Below, in pieces: positions 16,558-25,220 of a DNA stretch of 36,042 nt (within the stretch, counting starts at the first letter, position 1; the number at the start of each line of letters is the position of its first letter). Position numbers and translations under genes: made by a program. This DNA is from Pseudomonas syringae. GTDB lineage: Bacteria > Pseudomonadota > Gammaproteobacteria > Pseudomonadales > Pseudomonadaceae. The DNA lies in the NCBI RefSeq assembly GCF_001698815.1, contig NZ_LGSI01000031.1:9100-45141 (forward strand), in the 5' to 3' direction. The notes under the pieces are model-generated. The model did no database searches and was not told the origin of the DNA. It saw only the letters and a program-made list of their open reading frames with translations.

Positions 16558-17454
16558 ATGAATGTTGCGACACTTCCGGATATCGCCGCCCAGGCTTCAA
16601 GACAAGCGCTGCCACTGGATTGGGTTGGGATGTGCGGCATCGCTCTTCCTATCCTTATGGACGGCAAACGCCTGAGCGCCAAAGCCGATGTGGGCGTCAG
16701 TCTCGATGACGACGCTGCTCGCGGCATTCATATGTCCCGGCTGTATCTAGCGCTTGAAAAGCTGGAGAACGAAGAGCTGACACCCGCGTCAGTGCGCAGC
16801 CTGCTTGAGACTTTTCTGCAGAGCCATGAAGGGCTTTCAAACAATGCCTGTCTGAATATTCACGTGGTACCGCTGCTGAAACGAGCAGCGCTGGTCAGTG
16901 CGTTGGCTGGCTGGAAAGCCTATCCAATCAGCATCTTCGCTAGCCTGAAAAACGGAATGTTCCACGTGGAACTAAAAATTGACGTGAGTTATTCATCGAC
17001 CTGCCCTTGCTCGGCAGCGTTGGCGCGTCAGTTGATTCAGCAGCAGTTCATCGAGGACTTTCCCGGCAAGCAGCTTGAATCGGCCGCAGTGCTGGAATGG
17101 TTAGGCAGTACCGAAGGGATAGTTGCGACGCCTCACAGCCAGCGCAGCACTGCGAAGATTCATGTGCAACTCAATGAATTTGTTAGTGAATTCCCAACGC
17201 TACAGTTGATCGATCAAGCCGAAGCAGCGTTGGGAACAGCAGTACAGACGGCCGTTAAGCGCGCGGATGAGCAGGCTTTTGCCTTGGCGAATGGTCAGAA
17301 CCTGATGTTCTGCGAGGATGCCGCACGACGGTTGCATCGAACGTTCAAGCGCAATCCGACGCTTAAGGGTTTTGCCCTGAAGGTCATCCACGCCGAAAGC
17401 CTGCATGCTCACGACGCGGTGGCGAAAAGTTCGTGGAATTGGCTCAGTGCCTGA
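16558..17454 (+). CDS. folE2: GTP cyclohydrolase FolE2 (zinc-independent)
   Basis: FolE2 converts GTP to 7,8-dihydroneopterin triphosphate, the first step of folate synthesis, without requiring zinc, unlike FolE1. The 298 residues contain the family hallmarks: WVGMCGIALPI near residue 22, RGIHMSRLY, STCPCSAAL with C149-P-C151 (the metal-ligand Cys region of the family) and ATPHSQRS. The start MNVATLPDIAA matches the usual FolE2 beginning, although the Shine-Dalgarno is poor. Its Zur box 31 bp upstream and its zinc amidase neighbour fit the known logic of replacing zinc enzymes during starvation. A second, zinc-dependent FolE is expected elsewhere in the genome. Confidence 0.96.
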   Translation: MNVATLPDIAAQASRQALPLDWVGMCGIALPILMDGKRLSAKADVGVSLDDDAARGIHMSRLYLALEKLENEELTPASVRSLLETFLQSHEGLSNNACLNIHVVPLLKRAALVSALAGWKAYPISIFASLKNGMFHVELKIDVSYSSTCPCSAALARQLIQQQFIEDFPGKQLESAAVLEWLGSTEGIVATPHSQRSTAKIHVQLNEFVSEFPTLQLIDQAEAALGTAVQTAVKRADEQAFALANGQNLMFCEDAARRLHRTFKRNPTLKGFALKVIHAESLHAHDAVAKSSWNWLSA

Positions 17455-17456
17455 AC

Positions 17457-17978
17457 TCAGGTACGCGGCTTGACCGCGCCACACTGCTGACCGAGCCAGA
17501 CCGCACGCGTATCCATGCTGCCGTTTTGCTGCTGTCCAGTGGCGTTGAACGTGCCGATCACCTTGGTGGTGAACTCACGATCACTGAGGAACTGCGCTTG
17601 CCCGGTGCCTTGCGCTTTCGGGCAGCTGAACTTGAAGTTCCAGTTCTTGCCATTGCGCGCCGTCACTTGTTGGTTGCAGCCAGATTTTGGATCAGTCAGC
17701 GGGATGTCGTCGGATTTGACCTGGGACTCCGTCAAACAAAACCGCACGCCTTTGCCGCCCAACGTCACGCCTTGTTTTTCCATCATGCGTTCCATCATGG
17801 CGCGCTGTTCAGGCGCCAGATTTTGCAGCTGACCGAGCATCAATTGCAGATCCGGCAGTGGCTGCCCGTCAACCAACATATTGCTGGAAGTAAGCTCCCA
17901 GAGTCCCGGCTGCAGCATTTGGGCTTGCGCCAGCGGCGCCGCCAGACAACAGATCAACGCCAACATGGGTTTGTTCAT
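17457..17978 (-). CDS. DUF3617 family periplasmic protein
   Basis: This 173-residue protein has a signal peptide (residues 1-19, cleavage near AQAQ) and the DUF3617 pattern MLQPGLWELTSSN near the mature N-terminus with four or more cysteines (FCLTESQ, GCNQQV, FSCPKA, QQCGAV). The family function is unknown. The ATG at 17978 is preceded by AAGGA. It converges on folE2 with only 2 bp between stop codons, so transcripts must overlap unless termination is very close. Confidence 0.88.
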   Translation of the reverse strand: MNKPMLALICCLAAPLAQAQMLQPGLWELTSSNMLVDGQPLPDLQLMLGQLQNLAPEQRAMMERMMEKQGVTLGGKGVRFCLTESQVKSDDIPLTDPKSGCNQQVTARNGKNWNFKFSCPKAQGTGQAQFLSDREFTTKVIGTFNATGQQQNGSMDTRAVWLGQQCGAVKPRT

Positions 17979-18147
17979 TTGTGAATCCTTGTTTCAAACA
18001 ATTGATAGAGAAGACGGCCCAACACAGACTGCGAACAATGAGGCTTAGACGACAGATCCGCCAGCCAGTTGCACGGCGAATAAAATAGCGACATTCACCA
18101 CCGCCTGTGGTCTGTTAATGAGCAAATGGCCTGGAGCAAGATTGCGC

Positions 18148-19587
18148 ATGGATTATCACAGCCCGTATTTCTTCGGCTATGTCCTTGGATTCATCCATCT
18201 AGTTGGAGTTGGTGCAGCCATTCATGCACTGCTGACGGTCCGCACCGCGCAGGGCGCCATCGCCTGGGCCATGCCGCTGCTGTTCATCCCCTACGTCGCG
18301 TTGATTCCCTACCTGGTGTTTGGTCGCAGCTCGTTCGACGCCTACATCAAGGCGCGACGCCAGGCCAACGATGAGATGCGTACCGCTATCGGCGATCTCA
18401 ACTGGCGGCCGTGGATCGAGGAGGCTGTGGCCGCGCGCCGGTCCGAGGCGTATGCATCGCTGCGCGCCATGCCCAAGTTGGGACGCATGCCCGCACTGGC
18501 GAACAATGAAGTGAAGCTGCTGATCAATGGCGACGCGACCTTCGACGCGATCTTCGCTGCCATCGGCCAAGCGAAAGACACCGTGCTCATTCAGTTCTTC
18601 ATCATCCATGACGACGAACTGGGCCGCAGGTTGCAGAATCTGTTGCTGGAAAAAGCCGCCGAAGGCGTGGCGATTTATGTGCTCTACGACCGCATCGGCA
18701 GTCATGCCTTGCCCGGCAGCTACAGCGACAAATTGCGCGCCGGTGGTGTACAGATCAAAGCCTTCGCGACGCGCAGCGGTTGGCTTAATCGCTTCCAGAT
18801 CAACTTCCGCAACCATCGCAAAATAGTCGTGGTCGACGGCGAACGAGGCTTTGTCGGCGGGCATAACGTCGGCGACGAGTACGTCGGTCTCAAGCCACCG
18901 CTCGCACCGTGGCGCGATACGCATGTGCAAGTGCTCGGTCCAGTCGTGGCCTGTTTGCAGGAATCGTTTGCCGAAGATTGGTTCTGGGCGACGCGGGAAT
19001 TGCCACCGCTGAGTCTTCCCGAGTCGTACCCGGAAGACGGCGTATTGTGCCAGTTACTCGCCAGCGGTCCGGCTGACGCTCAGGAAACCTGCTCGCTGTT
19101 CTTTGTCGAAGCCATTCATGCGGCGACGGAACGGGTGTGGATCACCAGTCCTTATTTCATCCCGGATGAGGCTGTGTCGGCAGCGCTGCGCCTGGCGGTG
19201 TTGCGCGGTGTGGACGTGCGGCTGTTGCTACCTTCGCGCCCCGATCATTACATCGTCTACGCCGCCTCAAGCCTGTTTGCCTTCGAAGCAGTGCGCGCCG
19301 GCGTTCGGGTATTTCGTTATTTGCCGGGGTTCCTGCACCAGAAAGTGGTGCTGGTGGACAACGAGATCAGCGCCATCGGCAGCGCCAATCTGGACAACCG
19401 TTCTTTCCGGCTGAATTTCGAGTTGATGCTGCTAACGGTGGACAGCGACTTCGCCAGCGAAGTGGAGCACATGCTCAACGACGACTTCGCGCAGGCTCAT
19501 GAGATATCGATTCAGGAGAGTCGCGAAACTCACCATCTGCAACAGCTGGGCATGCGCATCGCACGATTGATTTCGCCGATTCTGTGA
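18148..19587 (+). CDS. cls: Cardiolipin synthase A
   Basis: This phospholipase-D-type enzyme condenses two phosphatidylglycerols into cardiolipin and glycerol at the inner membrane. With the ATG at 18148 it is 479 residues, matching Pseudomonas Cls length; the frame is open to 18118, but the N-terminus [20 protein letters not shown] fits the family. Two N-terminal membrane segments (about 5-27 and 34-54) precede the catalytic domains. Both HKD motifs are intact: H223-x-K225-x4-D230 (HRKIVVVD) with GGHNVGDEY, and H397-x-K399-x4-D404 (HQKVVLVD) with [14 protein letters not shown] lies about 11 bases before the start. A REP pair follows the stop. Confidence 0.96.
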   Translation: MDYHSPYFFGYVLGFIHLVGVGAAIHALLTVRTAQGAIAWAMPLLFIPYVALIPYLVFGRSSFDAYIKARRQANDEMRTAIGDLNWRPWIEEAVAARRSEAYASLRAMPKLGRMPALANNEVKLLINGDATFDAIFAAIGQAKDTVLIQFFIIHDDELGRRLQNLLLEKAAEGVAIYVLYDRIGSHALPGSYSDKLRAGGVQIKAFATRSGWLNRFQINFRNHRKIVVVDGERGFVGGHNVGDEYVGLKPPLAPWRDTHVQVLGPVVACLQESFAEDWFWATRELPPLSLPESYPEDGVLCQLLASGPADAQETCSLFFVEAIHAATERVWITSPYFIPDEAVSAALRLAVLRGVDVRLLLPSRPDHYIVYAASSLFAFEAVRAGVRVFRYLPGFLHQKVVLVDNEISAIGSANLDNRSFRLNFELMLLTVDSDFASEVEHMLNDDFAQAHEISIQESRETHHLQQLGMRIARLISPIL

Positions 19588-19596
19588 CTGTATTTA

Positions 19597-19684
19597 TGGG
19601 AGCGAGCTTGCTCGCGAATAACTGTGGATCTCCGACGCCTCTCCAGCGAATGAAATTCCGCTTTCGCAAGCAAGCTTGCTCCCA
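19597..19684. repeat. REP pair
   Basis: Inverted arms TGGGAGCGAGCTTGCTCGCG and a near complement ending CAAGCTTGCTCCCA flank a ~45-bp loop, between the convergent cls and cfa-type genes. It is the same class as 13644-13735. Confidence 0.9.
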
Positions 19685-19708
19685 CCTGCTCATGCTCATC
19701 CAGCCCTG

Positions 19709-20893
19709 TTACCGATAAAGATCCTCCCGCGTCCAAGGCAATTCATGTCGGCCATCGGTATACGGTTTTACCGCGAGGATCTGATGCAGGTTGATCCAGC
19801 CGCGGGCAAACGCATAGGAACAACCCGCCAGGTACAGCCGCCAGATGCGTAGCGTTTGCTCAGGCACCATCGCGGTGGCTCGGTCGAGGTTGGCTTCCAG
19901 TCGTGAACTCCAGTGTTCCAGCGTCTTGGCGTAGTGCAGGCGCAGGCTTTCCACGTCCACCACTTCCAGGCCCGCCTGACTGATGTGAGCGCTGATTTGC
20001 GACACGTGCGGCAACTCGCCATTGGGGAACACATAGCGACCGATGAACTCACCAGCGCCCCGCCCAACCGGACGGCCGTCGGTGTGCTTGGCGGTGATCC
20101 CGTGATTCATCACCAGCCCGCCTTCGCGCACCGCACCAAACAGCCGTTGCGTGTACAGCTCAAGGTTGGCGTGCCCGACGTGCTCGAACATGCCGACGCT
20201 GACGACTTTATCGAAGCGACCGTCCTGGGGCAGGTCACGATAATCGAGCAATTGCAGATCCACCTTGTCCTGCAAGCCTTCGGCTTTGACGCGTTCGCGC
20301 CCCAGCGCCAGTTGCTCGCCGCTCAAGGTAATGCCGAACACTTTCACGCCGTACTCACGCGCGGCGAAACGCGCCAGCCCGCCCCAGCCGCAGCCAACAT
20401 CCAGCAGGTACTCGCCGGGCTTGAGCCGCAGCTTGCGGCACAGGTGATGAAACTTGTCTTGCTGCGCCTGCTCCAGCGATTCTTCGCCGGTCTTGAAGTA
20501 GGCGCAGGAATAGACCATCTCTTTGTCCAGCCACAGCTGGTAGAACTCATTGGAGAGGTCGTAGTGATAGGAAATCGACGCGGCATCGGTGGCTTTGTCG
20601 TGCTGCGTCGACGAGTGGAACTCGCCGTCTTCATCGTCAACCAGCGCCTGGCTGAGTTCGTCGCAGACCCTGACCACTTCGCTGATCGAGCCTTCCATCT
20701 CCAGCCGACCTTCGACGAACGCACTGCCGAGCAGGTCAAGGCTTGGATGGGTGAATTCGGAAACCAGCCGGGGATCCTTGACGACTATGGTGACGCTGGG
20801 CGCGGGCCCCAGATCCAGCTCATGGCCGTCCCAGAGCTTGAGACGCAGCGGTAGATGAAGATTCTGTAAGGCCGGTGGAAGTTGCGCGAGCAT
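19709..20893 (-). CDS. Cyclopropane-fatty-acyl-phospholipid synthase homologue
   Basis: This 394-residue SAM-dependent enzyme is predicted to add a methylene bridge to unsaturated acyl chains in membrane phospholipids. The SAM-binding motif LLDVGCGWGG is at D165, and residues equivalent to the bicarbonate site of E. coli Cfa are present: C130 in YSCAYF, Glu in GMFEHVGH, and His in MNHGIT. E. coli Cfa has Cys354 in PNGCLP; here the position is E293 (PNGELP). Pseudomonads carry more than one cfa paralogue, and I recall that the one beside cls is not the main CFA synthase of P. putida, so membrane cyclopropanation by this copy is uncertain. Neighbouring cls gives a lipid-modification context on the opposite strand. 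Confidence 0.88.
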   Translation of the reverse strand: MLAQLPPALQNLHLPLRLKLWDGHELDLGPAPSVTIVVKDPRLVSEFTHPSLDLLGSAFVEGRLEMEGSISEVVRVCDELSQALVDDEDGEFHSSTQHDKATDAASISYHYDLSNEFYQLWLDKEMVYSCAYFKTGEESLEQAQQDKFHHLCRKLRLKPGEYLLDVGCGWGGLARFAAREYGVKVFGITLSGEQLALGRERVKAEGLQDKVDLQLLDYRDLPQDGRFDKVVSVGMFEHVGHANLELYTQRLFGAVREGGLVMNHGITAKHTDGRPVGRGAGEFIGRYVFPNGELPHVSQISAHISQAGLEVVDVESLRLHYAKTLEHWSSRLEANLDRATAMVPEQTLRIWRLYLAGCSYAFARGWINLHQILAVKPYTDGRHELPWTREDLYR

Positions 20894-21170
20894 TTGAGTT
20901 AACCCCCTGATCCAGAAACTCGAAAAGGGTAGTCCAATCTCAGCCCGAATTAACGGGCTGAAAGGCTATAGGCTTTATAGCAAAAACTATAAAAATCGAC
21001 TTCCGGGAACGGCCTTGTGCCCACTGATACGAGCCCACATTGCAGCCTTGTATTGAACACCCTTACCTTGAATGACCCCTAATTTGTAACAGAGTTCTTC
21101 AAAGCTCAAGCGAATTTTTATACTTAACCCACTGCTCTAGCTCAAGCCTTTGCGCCAGACCGAGGTTTTT
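20894..21170. other. Intergenic region upstream of the Cfa-type gene
   Basis: This 277-bp AT-rich gap lies between the start of the Cfa-type gene and the stop of the P-type ATPase, both on the minus strand. It holds the inverted repeat at 20940-20961 and AT-rich runs near 20965-20995 that could be the promoter of the Cfa-type gene. I see no ORF or RNA gene. Confidence 0.55.
20940..20961. promoter_or_regulatory. Inverted repeat in the 5' region of the Cfa-type gene
   Basis: TCAGCCCG and CGGGCTGA form 8-bp perfect arms around AATTAA, 47 bp upstream of the start codon at 20893. It may be an operator or a 5'UTR hairpin. There is no evidence for which. Confidence 0.5.
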
Positions 21171-23114
21171 TCAGGCCTGTGGCGTCGTATCCAACTTTAG
21201 TAGTGGCTCCTGAAAACGCAACAATCTGCCCGCGTTACCCAGCACCAGAAGCGTACTCAGATTGTGCAGAATGGCGGCGACCATCGCCCCTGCCGCGCCC
21301 AACAGACCGAAGGCTGCAAACGCAACGATGGCCAGCGTCCAGCCCAGACCGATGATCACGTTGACTTGCAGGGTTCGCCGACACTGGCGGCTCAAGCGCA
21401 CGCAAGTGCCCAAACGGCGCAAGTCGCTGCCAATCAGCACGATGTCCGCCGATGCCAGCGCGATATCAGCGCCGCCCGCGCCCATTGCCACGCCGACCAC
21501 TCCGGCTTTCAGCGCCAGCGAATCATTGATCCCGTCGCCCACCACCATGGGCCGAAAACCACTGGCGATTTCGCCGCGTACGCGGGTGAGTTTGTCTTCC
21601 GGCAACGCTTGGGATTCCACGTCGGCAATGCCGACCTCCAGCGCCAGACTGTCGGCCACGGTTTTCCGATCACCGGTCAGCAACAGTTGCCGACCCATGC
21701 CCAGTTCACGCAGCTCAGCCAAGGCAAAACGCGCTTCCGGCTTGAGGCTGTCGGCGAGCAACAGCCAGGCGAGGAACACCCCGTCCATTGCCAAACCGGC
21801 GATAGGTCCGTCGTGATTGGGTACGGCTGAAGTGGGGATGTTCAGCTGTTCGAACAGCTCAGGACGGCCCAGCGCAGCTTCGCCGTGCTCAGTAAACGCG
21901 ATCACGCCCAAGCCTTGCCGCTCACGAATATCGCTCAATGTCAGCAGTTGATCCTTGCCCACCAAACCGGCCAGCGCGCGGCTGACCGGATGGCTGCTGG
22001 CCGAACCGAGACTCGCCGCGAGGGGCAGTAAGTCCGGGCGCTCGGGGCCGACCGCCTGCACGGACTCAAGGCGCAGCGTGCCGAACGTCAGCGTGCCGGT
22101 TTTATCCACTACCAGCGAAGTCAGATCGGCCAGCTCTTCAAGGAACGCCGAGCTGCGAATCAGAATCCCGTGTCGCGCCGCGACGGCAATGCCTGCAATG
22201 GCGGTGGCCGGAGCCGACAACACCAAGGCGCACGGGCAAGCCGCCACCAACACCGCCAACATCGCCTGGGCATTGTTGGTGATGAACCAGGTCACGGCGG
22301 CAATCAGCAACACCAGGATCATGTAGCTACCGGCGTAGCGTTCCAGCAGCCGGGTGATCGGCGGCTTGGAACGCTCGGCGCTTTGCATCAGCGCGATCAC
22401 TTTGCCCAGCGTCGATTCATTGCCGATGCGTGTCACCTCAATGCGCAGCAAGCCGTCGAGATTGATCGCGCCGCCGAACACTTCGATACCCGCCCTCGCC
22501 TCCAGCGGCACGGATTCGCCAGTAATCGGCGCGGTGTCGAGGCTGGCCTGCCCGGAAATCACCAGGCCGTCAGCGGGCACACGGTCCCCGGCGCGAACTT
22601 CCACTTGATCCCCGGCCACCAGCGTCGAGTTATCCACTTCGCGAATGTTGCCGTCGGCGTCGATCAGCCGCGCATGGCTGCGGGTCAAACGGCCCAGCGC
22701 CTGAATCGCTTCCTGCGAGCCAATCACGCTGCGCTCTTCCAGCACATGGCCGAAGATCATGATGATCGGCAACAAGGCGGCGGTCATCAAGTCGCCGGTT
22801 GCCCACGCGCCCAACATCGCCAGCGCGATCAGTTGATCGGTGATGCCGTGCAGGCTCGGATGCCGCAAGCTGTGCCATCCGGCGCTGACGACGGGAATCG
22901 CCACCAGCAACGATGCCGCGCCCAGCAATAACTGGCTGACGCCGGTTTGGGCCGGCGCCACAAATCGCCAGACCAGCCCGAGCCCAAGCAAGCCCAAGGC
23001 GAGCATCGCCAAGGTCAGTTGCCGGGCCGCGCTGCGTTGTTCCGCGCCGCTGAGCATGCTGCCCGCCGGTTGCGGCGCGGCATGGCGGTGTTCGTGAATG
23101 GCTTCGCCAGTCAT
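21171..23114 (-). CDS. hmtA: P1B heavy-metal ATPase, HmtA-like
   Basis: This 647-residue metal-transporting P-type ATPase of the inner membrane has all catalytic motifs: TGES (actuator), C293-P-C295 in the sixth transmembrane helix, D337-KTGT (phosphorylation), SSHPVSRAL (HP motif), TGDR and GDGINDSLALK. It has no N-terminal HMA domain, only a short His-containing tail. In the last helix, where ZntA has the essential Asp714, this protein has H617-N618. It is last in an operon with three SPFH proteins; its ATG overlaps the stop of the preceding gene by 4 bp. P. aeruginosa HmtA, a reported Zn/Cu importer, has SPFH-gene neighbours as I recall, so I name it HmtA-like. Transport direction and substrate remain inference. 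Confidence 0.82.
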   Translation of the reverse strand: MTGEAIHEHRHAAPQPAGSMLSGAEQRSAARQLTLAMLALGLLGLGLVWRFVAPAQTGVSQLLLGAASLLVAIPVVSAGWHSLRHPSLHGITDQLIALAMLGAWATGDLMTAALLPIIMIFGHVLEERSVIGSQEAIQALGRLTRSHARLIDADGNIREVDNSTLVAGDQVEVRAGDRVPADGLVISGQASLDTAPITGESVPLEARAGIEVFGGAINLDGLLRIEVTRIGNESTLGKVIALMQSAERSKPPITRLLERYAGSYMILVLLIAAVTWFITNNAQAMLAVLVAACPCALVLSAPATAIAGIAVAARHGILIRSSAFLEELADLTSLVVDKTGTLTFGTLRLESVQAVGPERPDLLPLAASLGSASSHPVSRALAGLVGKDQLLTLSDIRERQGLGVIAFTEHGEAALGRPELFEQLNIPTSAVPNHDGPIAGLAMDGVFLAWLLLADSLKPEARFALAELRELGMGRQLLLTGDRKTVADSLALEVGIADVESQALPEDKLTRVRGEIASGFRPMVVGDGINDSLALKAGVVGVAMGAGGADIALASADIVLIGSDLRRLGTCVRLSRQCRRTLQVNVIIGLGWTLAIVAFAAFGLLGAAGAMVAAILHNLSTLLVLGNAGRLLRFQEPLLKLDTTPQA

Positions 23115-24187
23115 TTATCTGCTCCCTGAATAATCAGGCGGGAATCGTCTTTGGGATCGACCGTGGTCACGGAACCGGCCTGACCGAGAATCTTCGGTAC
23201 CCGTTCGCGATAGATGCGTTGCAGCAAACCGGGGTCGCTCTGGTTCTGAATAGACTGCGCGAGGCTGGTCACCGTGGCGGTGTCGGTCTGGGCCTTAGCC
23301 AGGCGTTCCGAGGCCTGAGCATGGGCGACTTGCAATGTGCGGTCAGCTTGTTGATTGGCGGACTGATTGAGCTTTTCCGCATCGTTGCGCGCGTTGGCGA
23401 CGGCTTGATCCGCGAGCTGGCTGGCGGTCAGCACGGCGTTGAAGGCATTGACCGCCGCCGTGGGCAGACTCGATTGCACATCGACCCGCGCCACTTCGAT
23501 GCCAATGCCCACGCCGGTGGCGTTGAGTTCCGCCAGGCGCTGATTGATGCCGCGCACCAGATCGCCGCGCAGACGTTCCCGGCGTTCGGCGGCTTTGCTG
23601 TCTGCGGTAACCAGCTCGGGGCGGGCAACCAGAATCGTGTCCAGATCCCGCGCCGCAGTCAGCGCCACCGCGCTGCGATTGACCAGTCGATCCAGCGCCG
23701 GCAAGACATGATCGCCTTGCAGCACGAACGCATAAGGGTCGGTCACCTTGTAGTACACCGTGACGTCCAGCTGTACGACACCGGCGTCACCGGTCAGCAG
23801 AAAACCGGAACCGGCCAGCGCATCGCTCATCGGCGCCGCAAAACTCGCGACCCGGTCGGCCTGTACCGCCTGGAACGAACGCAGCAGGGTTTCGACTCGA
23901 CGCTCGATGACTCGATCCGCCGAAGGCAGTAACACGACTTGCTCGAAAGGCTGCGGCCACGCGGTCAGCAAACCGGCGTTCTGGATGCGTTCCAGCGCAC
24001 CAAGTCGCAACACCACCGCGCGATTCTGCGGATCGATCTGCCGCACATTGGACAACGCCCAGCCCAGCGCGGCCAGCAAAGTCACGGCGTACAACGCAAT
24101 GAATGCCAGCCGACTGGCTTGCAGCCAAGGGCTGTTCACTGGCGGCCGCTGGTTGTCCGGAGCGTCAGGTGCAACGTGCTCGCTCAT
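23111..24187 (-). CDS. SPFH/Band-7 protein, HflC/HflK-like (third)
   Basis: This 358-residue protein has one N-terminal transmembrane segment (about 28-48) and an SPFH domain (about 50-240, beginning VRQIDPQNRAVVLRLG), then an Ala/Gln/Asn-rich helical stretch (about 245-310) typical of oligomerising SPFH proteins. HflK/HflC form a periplasmic cage around FtsH; this copy sits with a metal ATPase instead, so I expect it to scaffold that pump or regulate its turnover. It overlaps both neighbours by 4 bp (ATGA), implying translational coupling. Its paralogues are the next two genes upstream in the operon. Confidence 0.85.
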   Translation of the reverse strand: MSEHVAPDAPDNQRPPVNSPWLQASRLAFIALYAVTLLAALGWALSNVRQIDPQNRAVVLRLGALERIQNAGLLTAWPQPFEQVVLLPSADRVIERRVETLLRSFQAVQADRVASFAAPMSDALAGSGFLLTGDAGVVQLDVTVYYKVTDPYAFVLQGDHVLPALDRLVNRSAVALTAARDLDTILVARPELVTADSKAAERRERLRGDLVRGINQRLAELNATGVGIGIEVARVDVQSSLPTAAVNAFNAVLTASQLADQAVANARNDAEKLNQSANQQADRTLQVAHAQASERLAKAQTDTATVTSLAQSIQNQSDPGLLQRIYRERVPKILGQAGSVTTVDPKDDSRLIIQGADK

Positions 24188-25209
24188 GGCTGCGATCCGC
24201 TCTTGTTATCCAGCGTCGGCGGGCCGTCGATCAGCACCCGGAACGGAGCGGCATCGGTGCGCAGAATCAACTTGGTGCCCGGCGTGACGATGGTGCTCAG
24301 CGTGTCCAGCGAGCGCAGCAGGTTGTACAGCTGCGGCGAACCCGCGTAGGCGCGGCCGTAGATCTGCGCGGCCTCGACTCGGGATTGCGCTTCGATATCC
24401 GCCGCCTTCACCGTCGCATCCGCCTCGACAATGCGCGCGTCGCGCTCGGCGGCCGAGCGAATCTGCGCCGCTTCGCGCTTGCCCACGGCGGTGCGTTCAG
24501 TGGCGATGGTTTCGCGTTCGGCGCGCATCCGGTCAACCGTGGCGTTGAGGGTGACCGAAGGCAATGTCAGACGCTCGACACCGACTTGCAGGACGCGCAC
24601 GCCATACGTTGTAAGCAGTTGCTGATCGATCTGCTGCCGCAGCTGATTTTCGAAGTCGGCAATCCGCACCTGACTGGCATCGGTATTGACCAGACTCGAC
24701 AGATCGAAGCTGCTCGCCGTGGTTTCCAGCGCCGAGCCGACGAAGGTGCGGATCTGGCGGGCGGCTTCATCAGGCTGGTTCTGCACCGCGCGCATGAAGC
24801 GCTGCACGTTGTCCGGATCGCCTTGTACCTGCCAGGCCACATAAGCCTGAACGATGATGCGCAGGCCGTCGCGAGTACCGACGTCCTGCAGTCCGCTGGA
24901 AGTGGTGCGCAGGCGCAAATCCACGGGAATCGTGGCCTCAAACGGCGCCGGCCAGCGCCAGCTCAGGCCTGGCTCCAGCAGCACGCGGGATGGATTGCCG
25001 AAACGCGTGATGACCGTGGCCTCGCCCGAGCGGACTTGCACCAGGCTGGCCGCCGCGACTGCGAAGGCAATCAACACCGCCGCCAATGCCGCGCGCCGCC
25101 AGGGGAACGCCGCAGGGCCAGCGCCTTCGCCATGGTGATGCCCGTGATGATGGCCGCTGTGATCGTGTCCGGCGTGATCGTGATGATCGTGGTTATGAAA
25201 CAGACTCAA
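24184..25209 (-). CDS. SPFH/Band-7 protein with His-rich N-terminus
   Basis: This 341-residue HflK-like membrane protein begins at TTG (25209), decided by a strong AAGGAG seven bases upstream that overlaps the stop of the preceding gene. Residues 5-26 contain 13 histidines interspersed with Asp and Gly (H5 to H26, including HHH twice), a probable metal-binding segment on the cytoplasmic side. A transmembrane helix (about 38-60) is followed by an SPFH domain (from VQVRSGEATVITRFGNP), then a charged helical region rich in Ala, Glu and Arg (about 215-290). Its partners are the two other SPFH genes and the HmtA-like ATPase, with which it is translationally coupled (4-bp overlap with the next gene). 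The histidine tail suggests zinc or nickel/copper handling. Confidence 0.87.
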   Translation of the reverse strand: MSLFHNHDHHDHAGHDHSGHHHGHHHGEGAGPAAFPWRRAALAAVLIAFAVAAASLVQVRSGEATVITRFGNPSRVLLEPGLSWRWPAPFEATIPVDLRLRTTSSGLQDVGTRDGLRIIVQAYVAWQVQGDPDNVQRFMRAVQNQPDEAARQIRTFVGSALETTASSFDLSSLVNTDASQVRIADFENQLRQQIDQQLLTTYGVRVLQVGVERLTLPSVTLNATVDRMRAERETIATERTAVGKREAAQIRSAAERDARIVEADATVKAADIEAQSRVEAAQIYGRAYAGSPQLYNLLRSLDTLSTIVTPGTKLILRTDAAPFRVLIDGPPTLDNKSGSQP

Positions 25210-25220
25210 GGGTCGACTCC

